Shown here piece by piece: positions 57,046-64,000 of a stretch of DNA of 64,000 nucleotides (the first letter of the stretch is position 1; every line of letters starts with the position of its first letter). The stretch comes from Chalciporus piperatus (lineage: Eukaryota; Basidiomycota; Agaricomycetes; Boletales; Boletaceae): the NCBI GenBank assembly GCA_038093975.1, contig JBBPTG010000107.1:24196-88195 (forward strand), read 5' to 3'. Under the pieces are notes generated by a model. It ran no database searches and had not been told where the DNA came from. It was given only the letters and a program-made list of their open reading frames with translations. A program made the position numbers and the translations under genes.

Positions 57046-59137
57046 ATGATGCTGCCTCCGCCCGAGCGACTCAGCGAGGCCGATTTTGACGTAAGTTGAT
57101 CCAGGGTTGCCTCGTCTAGTGACTTGACACATACTCGTCCAGATCCTCATAAACGGAGCGATCAAACGTTCCATCCAAGCGGTCAGCAAACTTGCAGGTT
57201 TTGCCATCGATGACGCATGTATCCCGACGCAATACCTCCGCATGGTTTCGATCATGTATTACCAGCTCGATGCGAACAAAATTCCGCGTGGCGTAGCTGA
57301 GGAAGATTACGCTCTTCAAGAGCTCGAGATTCCGTTGGCTTGCTTGGCGGGTCTCGGAGCCACCTTTCCAGTGTGGCTCAACCACGCCGAGCTATGTCCA
57401 AAGCTCATCAAGGGACTCAAGGACCATTGGTCCGATATCCGCCAGTGGATCCTCTACCTATATCGAAATATCATCGTGAAAGATGATATCCCCCACGTCG
57501 TCCGAGACAGTTGCAAAACCGCTGTCCTCGAGTTCCTCGGACTCATTCGAGATCGACTCCTCATGCCCTGGTCAAAATCAATCCCTTCTGATCGAGAAAT
57601 CATGCGAGTGATCTGCAACCTTTGGTTCATGGAGACGCGGGATCCCCGCTTTTCCAGTTGGTCAAAAGATATGTGTACCCAACGCGAATCCGCAGTCTTC
57701 AACTCGACGTTCCTCATCGCTCACGAAGCGGGGACCGCCCTCGATTTCGGGAATCTCCTTAGCATCTGTCGCGATGATGCCGAAGTCATGGCGTCCGTTG
57801 CTCTCGGTCATCTCGACAACGAACTATCGCGTGACGTGCTCGATCTACGCTGCATGGCCTGGGACCTACACATCATCAGCACGCTCTCCTCCCGCGAGAA
57901 CATCCGATTGGCACTCTTGAGCCAAGGAACCATCAAAGCAGCTGCGGATGTCCTGTCGCTCGTGGTCTCGCTACCTTGGGAAGGAGACTCGCGAGTCGTG
58001 GCTTGTAGATGTGCCGTTAACGCGATAACGCTCTTGGGGCTGCGGTTGGAAGACATGGATGCCACTCCCTACATCTTGCAGGCACTCGATTGTGACCTCA
58101 TCGCCTCTCTGCTCAAGTGCGAATGGTTGCTGCCTTTCGTGGATCAACCTGTAGCGGCCTATCAGCCCGTTAGGTTGCTCGGAACCCTACTCCCCGGATA
58201 CACTGTGTACCGATCAGTCTTGCGTGCCTTGGCGTTTTCTATTCATCAAGCGGAGGAAAGTAACTTGGATACGCGTCTCGCCAAGAAAGGAGAGCTTTAC
58301 GATGCCTGGCTGAGGCTCAAAGATGCCGTAGATCAGCGCCGCAAGCTGTTGACGCGCGACATTGCGGACGGGCACATCCAGACCTGCCAGAACGAGAAGG
58401 TAAGTGGAGATTTTAATGCTCAGAGGTTCGGTTGATGCAGTGGCGTTATCAGTGTTCAAAAGCGGGTGAGGTTGGAACCCTTAAACGTTGCGGGGGTTGT
58501 CTGCATGCCTATTATTGCAGCAAGAAATGTCAGCGAGACGATTGGAAAAGCGGGAGGCACAAAGTGCATTGCAATATGGTACATCAACGCTTCATACGAA
58601 CAAGTCAGTACACATTTGCTCCATGAGACACATCGGGTACTGACCCCAAGCTTAGAAGGTCAAATGTCAAGCGTTCGCACGAAGGATATCAAGTTCTTGG
58701 ACGAAGTGATCATCGCTGAGCTGAAGAAGCACAAAGAACGAATCAGTACACACGGGCTCAAGATCAACGTCGTAGAACTCAATTTAGTGGGTGCGGCCGT
58801 TGATGTCGTCTTTGACTCCCGACGCGTCAATCCGAATCCGTTCGGGGTCAAGTGTCTTTGTGAAAATCTTTCAAGCACGAGATGGAAGAAGATGCTTGAC
58901 GGTGCGAAGGAAGCTCGGAAACCGTTGATTCTCGTCAGGGCATTTATTCCCGGAGGAATGTCGCGAAAGGTCGTGCTTCAGGCGATACCACTGAGTCGGA
59001 TCGTGGACGAAGAAAATCAGGGAGGTCGTCGCAGGAAACGAGTGCTGGAACCATACCTGTTCAACTTAATGTCCAGTTGTTGTGGCAAGGATTCTGTGAA
59101 CAAGGAGCCGAAATTGAAAGCGGTGACAGGGGACTAG
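57046..59137 (+). CDS. MYND zinc-finger protein with helical repeat-like N-terminal region
   Basis: Exons 57046-57090, 57143-58399, 58441-58603 and 58656-59137 give 648 residues. Residues 1 to ~430 are alpha-helical without recognised repeats (LKDHWSDIRQWILYLYRNII; RCMAWDLHIISTLSSRENIR), suggesting an armadillo/HEAT-like scaffold. A MYND zinc finger is at about 439-478: CSKAGEVGTLKRCGGCLHAY, then YCSKKCQRDDWKSGRHKVHC, with all zinc-binding Cys/His present. MYND domains bind proline-rich peptides. The C-terminal ~170 residues are unrecognised. The join 58603/58656 (A|AA GGT) was chosen because it alone keeps frame into KDIKFLDEVIIAELKKH. Agaricomycetes carry many such MYND proteins of unknown role. 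Confidence 0.85.
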
Positions 59138-59563
59138 GGAAGTGCGTGTGGTAGTTCGGAAGGAACAGCATGCGTTGTAAATTAGTGTACCATACACAGC
59201 GACTCTGATACCAGGTTGTAAAGTGCAATCGGTCAGTGCAATCACCAAGGCGATCTTGACGAAGTCTCGTTTTTGGGAGGGATAGAGCCTGGGCAGTGGA
59301 AGCCTGCAAAGTTCGCAGCCGTTTCACATAACTAAAAGCTGTGTTCGTTTTGCACGATCAGAATGACTGCCACGTTTCTGACCCAGAAGTTTGAGTTCTA
59401 GTTTTCGGAAATGAAGCTGGCTGAAGTCGCGAATCAGCCTGGACTGTAGTAAGCGGCCAAGTTGTTCGCTTACAATGGTTGTCTGGCGAGTCGTTCACGT
59501 TCATCCGGCGAGATAGTCCTACGTGCGTCTCATCCTTAGGCTAAACTTACCTGTCATGTGCAT
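59138..59563. other. Convergent intergenic region
   Basis: 426 bp between the stop codons of the MYND gene and the deaminase-like gene. I looked on the minus strand for the missing Cys-x-x-Cys end of the deaminase-like gene and found no convincing candidate. Confidence 0.45.
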
Positions 59564-60935
59564 TCACGTGACCCCAATCACATTGTGGTACACGGGAATA
59601 GCATTTTGTTCCAAAAAGCGAATGAGATGAAGCTCGCAGTGGAGGTAGGGTCTGACCGCCTCTCCCTTCTTCCACGCGTTCTCTACTGATGCCATGAATT
59701 TTGCGTCCTTGAAGACGGAGAGTTCGTCGACTGGGCGACGGGTGCTAAGGGGTGATAGCAACTCCCGAAAATGTTCTTCAGGGGTGCATGGCCAGTAGTA
59801 CGCTGTGCCATCGCTCCTGGGACCGACCCCAGGCTGAATATTGACCCATTCGATTTCGAACCCATGGCCTGTATCTAGAAATGCCTGTTTACCGTCCGGT
59901 TGAACTAGACGTTCGAAGATCGGGAAACCGTGGTTGATGAGCGTCAAGATATCGGTCAGATGAGCTGCCCCTCGCAAGAGGCGTTTTTTGAGTGTCGACA
60001 ACCACTCCTCCCGCTCCGCATCGAACCCCTCTTCCTCGTCACCATCCGAAACATCAGCCAAATCGGTGATCGAGTCGATAAAGTTGCTTCGTGTCAACAA
60101 CCGAGCTGTCGCGCACAGCCTTCGGACACGATTTACGCTGTCCCCGGTGTCCTGTGAGTCGGCGTCGCTAGAAGTGAAAGACCCTTTGTTCTTGCGGAGG
60201 AGTGATATGAACTTTTTAAAGAGGAATGGGAGAGAGTCGGGGCCGGTAGGGTTTGGTATAGTAGCTTCTGGGTAACCTTCCGTGACAACTTTGACGAAAC
60301 TTTCATCCTCGTTCCAGTTGCTTTCAACCAGAAATTTATCGAGTTGATCTTCCACAGGGATTGTGTCTACCGGGTCGACGGGAGGCATGTCATCAATGGC
60401 CTCCAAGTCGCGCCAGAGTCTCTGTGGAGCAACAGAGAACGCCCATGCCAATAATGGGCTGACAGCCCGGGATAGAGCCGAGCTGTCTGGATCATCCTCT
60501 CTGGGTTCGTGATATAATCGTAGGGATTCGCGGAGAGCGTGGATGAATTTTTCACTGTTCTCAATGATGTCTCGAGGGTGCTGGGGTTGGCGTCGGTTAG
60601 AGGCAAGGTAGAGTTTAAATTTCCGGGAACGATGCTCGACGGAGAGGGCTGCAGCAACGGTGTCGTCTGGGTCGTCCCCCGCGGAGGCGGAGGCGATCCA
60701 ATCCATGATAGATACCATCCTCCTTTTATTCTTAGTGGCGGTAGACTCAAAAGGAAAAGGGCTTGACATCAAGGATTTGGGGTCGTCTTTCGAGAATAAC
60801 GACCGCAGGACAAGAGCACCCATAAACTCGAGTTGCTCGTCCTGATCAAAGATACTGTGGATATCAACCTGGAGGATAGTACATAGTCAGTTTTTGAGCG
60901 CTGATCAGTCGCCAAGCACTCACAGCAGACGACAT
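59564..60935 (-). CDS. Deaminase-like protein, apparently truncated
   Basis: Exon 1 is only 12 coding nt (60935-60924, MSSA); a 55-bp intron leads to exon 2 (60868-59564), total 438 residues. The long helical region (LEFMGALVLRSLFSKDDPKS; RRMVSIMDWIASASAGDDPD) and the C-terminal YLHCELHLIRFLEQNAIP resemble basidiomycete nucleic-acid deaminase-like proteins (OTT_1508 type, PF14441). In these a His-x-Glu motif, here His414-Cys-Glu416, is followed by YIGVSKLSC.xC with two zinc-binding cysteines. In this gene translation stops right after YHNVIGVT, before the cysteines. So either a last exon is missed, or the protein has lost catalysis. The family assignment is an inference from motif layout. Confidence 0.6.
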
Positions 60936-61807
60936 TATAGGGAGGGAATCGTGGGTGGATCAATGGATGGCTGCTTTTAACAGGCTTAGAATTCACCTAT
61001 GTTCAGAGACTAAGTGCACGACGTGAGTCACTACGAGTCACCCTTCCATGCATCATGACTCAACTGAGTGGCATCAACCCTCAGAACGAGAAACCCACGT
61101 ATGGTACTTAAATCGACTGAATTGCCAGTGAGGAGCGACTTCTTGAACAAGGCCATGGGATACTCTGTTCAAGAATTTCCAGAACTTATAGAAAGTTTAC
61201 TCTCCTATGAGCAACGCGCGTGTTAGTGGACAATAAACGGCTAACAAAGAACTCTACTAGGGAATGGACTGTCTGGACTCGATGAATACAAATGCGGGAG
61301 CGAGCTGAAGGCGAAATAAGTTGCCAATATCGCTCAGATTTATACCGCCGTGGTCCAGGGCCAACTTAGGCCAATGGTGCCTTTGGCTGCGTTGCTATGT
61401 CCGTACACAGATCATTCAAATACTGCTACGTCAGACTCGGAGTGCGTACCTGTGAGGACTCTGAACCAGGCGGCCTAGGTCTACGATCTGCAACCAGCAC
61501 GGAATTCCAGGTGAGTTAGCCACCGACTCGAAGTTCTCATGTGAACTTTTTTTCTCCCGCTATATACCATTTCCGAACGGAGAGGAGTAAGATGTGTCGA
61601 TTGAATTTACGACCTTGTGATAACTCGCCCTTGGTCCTTGACTACGCCTGATGCTCGACGGTGGTCATTGAAGGTTGATTGAAGGTACAGAGTAGCTGTT
61701 CTTGGTTGTAAGTCTTGTGACCGGGTCACGCACTACCCCTTTCTATTCGCACCAGTTAGAACTAGGGGTGACGTCACCAAAATATGCAGCCCTCTTAGTA
61801 GTCCACC
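60936..61807. other. Intergenic, no gene seen
   Basis: 870 bp between two divergent genes. It holds both promoters. No TATA, tRNA or coding frame recognised. Confidence 0.5.
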
Positions 61808-62508
61808 ATGTCAGCCTATCTCAGTGGACGAGACATTTCGCGCAGTGAGTGTCCAGCTTAGCACACTCTACCCAACAATACTCATACATCAACAGGAGAC
61901 TACAACGAAAATGCGAACTACACTTCCGATTTCAAACCCGACCCCGATACAGAGGACGACAGAATGCTCCCAGGAGACAGTGGCGGAAAAGGTGTTGGTC
62001 TAGGAGGAGGTCACGTCCCTGCCTCCAAGAGTGTGGAGGACAAGTATGCAGGATTCGATCCTGGAATGGCTGGCTGTTCCGACGGCACTCAAGAATGCGG
62101 CATTCCTGGGATCCCTCGCATGGGTTGTGAGAACTACGAGGGAGATCTTACACGTTCTACACCTGTGGGTCTTGGAAAAAACCTGAGCAGTCGCGGTTAT
62201 GAGGCAGATGGATACGATTACATGACACCCTCCGAGCCCCCGGGGACTCCATCCGAGAGTCCTGTCCCAGTGAAAGGGCAGCCTCACGGTCGAAAGCCTT
62301 CCGTGGGTTCCAGGATAATTGGTTCGTAGACATATGATATGAGTTTGCTCAGCGCTTACCGTCCTGTAGGGCATGCTGAAGAGCTCGTTGGAAAAGTTCT
62401 GCGAGACCGCGAGCTGGAGGCCAAGGGTAAACGGCATCTGGTAAGCGTTGCGGTCCTTTTGATGTTCTGAGCGGCATTGATTATCCCTGAAAGACTGGTC
62501 GCCTTTGA
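61808..62508 (+). CDS. Small basidiomycete-type protein with CsbD/Hmp1-like C terminus
   Basis: Exons 61808-61844, 61896-62321, 62370-62440 and 62494-62508 give 182 residues. The start is MSAYLSGRDISRRDYNENAN; the middle is Gly/Pro/Ser-rich and disordered. Near the end, GHAEELVGKVLRDRELEAKG is a charged helix of the kind found in fungal CsbD-like and Hmp1 proteins, which associate with stress responses or cruciform DNA recognition. That relation is tentative because only about 25 residues carry it. The final exon contributes four residues, TGRL. Divergent from the deaminase-like gene. Confidence 0.6.
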
Positions 62509-63250
62509 ATCATATGGGGGTAATGCAGCAGAAGTCAAGTCCACATTATGGACTGTCGAGGCATGCACTGATATGATCAAGCAAAGGGTTGATTAATGTA
62601 TGGTCCCGGAGTCTTGAATGTAAATGTGGTATTCCGGCCCATGTCCTTGACGATGGACAAGGGCCCTTGTCTTGAAGGACCTCGCATTGTCAGTGCACGT
62701 GTGCGTGACTTTCATCAACTTGAACACCAGCAAGCAGCCTGGGCTCTACGTCGACAATCAAGCCGCCATTAAATCCGGCGCCAACTGTTACGCTTGTACC
62801 GGGTAGGTCAAAGCGTAGACGCAAAAGCCTAGTCAAGGACAAGGGTTTCAAAGGTGGCTTAACGATGGGATGTCCACGTTAAGGCCTAGCGTCCGTTCAA
62901 GAGTGGGACGGTGACTCTCAGAGGGTTCAAAGGAAGCGAGGAAAGACCAAGCTAGATTGCGTAGGTCTAAGTTAGGGTTACAGGAGAAACTCGAGGGTTT
63001 ATATAAGTAGAGAAACGAGTTAAGGGCAGGCATGGAACCGGTTGGAATGTGTAAGAACAAGCTATGACGAATAGGAATGAGTCATGCGTGGTAAGAGTAC
63101 GAGTCAGCGATGACGAAGTATGGAATGTGAAAGAACATCGAAGAACATCCGCTGACTAAAGCAAGCAAGAAATAAGAGGCCTAGGCAGGACTCGAACCAG
63201 CGACTAGGACTTAGTACATCAGCAAGACTGCAAAAAGTCTGAAGTTACTG
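62509..63250. other. Possible LTR-like or promoter-bearing non-coding region
   Basis: No coding frame. A TATA-like site, TTTATATAAGTAG, lies at about 62998-63010. On the minus strand, GGTTCGAGTCC (63198-63188) equals the pol III B-box consensus, and its neighbourhood could fold as a tRNA T-arm with one mismatch (GCTGG/CCTGC). I could not build a full cloverleaf. A retroelement LTR or a tRNA-derived SINE are both possible explanations. Confidence 0.3.
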
Positions 63251-64000
63251 GAATGACTGGATCAGTTAAATCAGTAGTCCAGTGGCCCAGTAACAAGTAA
63301 TTTCAGTAGTTTCAGTAGTTTCAGTAACCTAGTCACCCAGTCATCAAGTAGTTTCAGTAGTCTTAGTAACCCAGTGGCCTAGTGGCCCAGTCATCCAGTC
63401 ATTTCAGTAGCTTCAGTAGCTCAGTCATTCAGTCATCCAGTAGTCTCAGTAGTCTCAGTCATCCAGCAGCCCAGTCATCCAGTCATCCAGTCATTTCAGT
63501 AGTCCCAGTAGCTCAGTCATTCAGTCATTCAGTCATTTCAGTGGTCTCATTAGTCCAGTGGCCAAGTGTTCCAGTTATCCAGTAGTTCCAGTAACCCAGC
63601 AGCCCAGTCATCAAGTCATCCAGTTACTTCAGTAGTCTCAGTAGCCCAGTCATTCAGTCATTCAGCCATCCAGTAGTTCCAGTAACCCAGTAACCCAGTC
63701 ATCCAGTCATCCAGTAGTTCCAGTAACCCAGCAGCCCAGTCATCCAATCATCCAGTCACTTCAGTAGTCTCAGTAGCTCAGTAGCCCAGTGTTCCAGTCA
63801 TCCAGTTATCTCAGTAGCCTAGTAGCTCAGTTTCCCAGTCATGTAGTCATCTCAGCAGCCTAGTAGCCCAGTGCCCTAGTCATCCAGCAATCCAGTTGTC
63901 TCATTACTCCAGCCATCCAGTATTCCAGTATTCCAGTAATCTAGTCACTCAGTGGTCCAGTAATCCAGTCACTCCAGTCACACAAGTCACACAAGTCACA
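63251..64000. repeat. Short-unit minisatellite reaching the window edge
   Basis: At least 750 bp made of irregular 8-10 bp units built on CAGT, for example CAGTCATC, CAGTAGTTT, CAGTAACC and CAGTAGTCT. Units occur in a loose higher-order order (TCATC-TCATC-AGTTT-AGTCT...). The last ~30 bases are a cleaner 9-mer tandem, CACAAGTCA. On the plus strand one frame translates as a Ser-rich string, but this is a result of the repeat and not evidence for a gene. The array continues beyond the window. Confidence 0.9.

Noticed and set aside
63251..64000. CRISPR-like array
   Set aside because: Units are 8-10 bp without unique spacers, and the rest of the window is clearly eukaryotic.

Overview
This window looks like nuclear DNA of a filamentous basidiomycete, probably an Agaricomycete and possibly a Rhizoctonia/Ceratobasidium relative. 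The lineage is an inference. What is seen directly is eukaryotic gene structure: almost every gene is cut by many short introns (mostly 46-75 bp, GT-AG), several exons are only 8-18 nt, and gene content is fungal (a Pex23-type peroxin with a DysF domain, a Hos3-type deacetylase, a MYND protein, F-box families, a Rad4 orthologue, Trm61, Nta1). There are no operons, bacterial genes or CRISPR arrays. I worked out exon chains by hand from splice sites, reading frame and family motifs, so exon ends are predictions.

Layout. 1-12.4 kb is gene-poor: the 3' part of an MFS transporter, a decayed tandem copy of it, small relics, and one intact secreted phosphoesterase gene (7988-9725, minus). 12.4-17.2 kb holds a divergent pair, a large disordered protein and the peroxin. 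17.5-25.5 kb is a region of duplication: a broken F-box gene, a stray fragment of a RecQ helicase gene, an intact secreted carboxylesterase and an intact F-box gene. 25.7-32.5 kb has an uncharacterised gene, a short-chain dehydrogenase, a histone deacetylase and an orphan gene. 32.5-40.5 kb has two more F-box relics around an F-box/LRR-like gene and a RecQ-type helicase that carries one apparent frameshift. 41-62.5 kb is dense and mostly intact: N-terminal amidase, FYRN/FYRC protein, PAS protein, Trm61, Rad4/XPC, an SDR relic, a MYND protein, a deaminase-like protein lacking its second metal-binding motif, and a small stress-type protein. The window ends in a short-unit minisatellite (about 63.25-64.0 kb), preceded by a TATA-like site and a pol III B-box-like sequence.

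How genes relate: there is no metabolic cluster. Several are nuclear maintenance genes (RecQ helicase, Rad4, Hos3-type deacetylase, FYR protein), next to a lineage-specific F-box family seen in four states of decay. The most unusual observations are a RecQ/F-box block that seems to have been copied to another place in the window, very small exons, two probable GC-AG introns, the helicase frameshift, and the truncated deaminase-like gene. I did not find a clear new multi-gene system.
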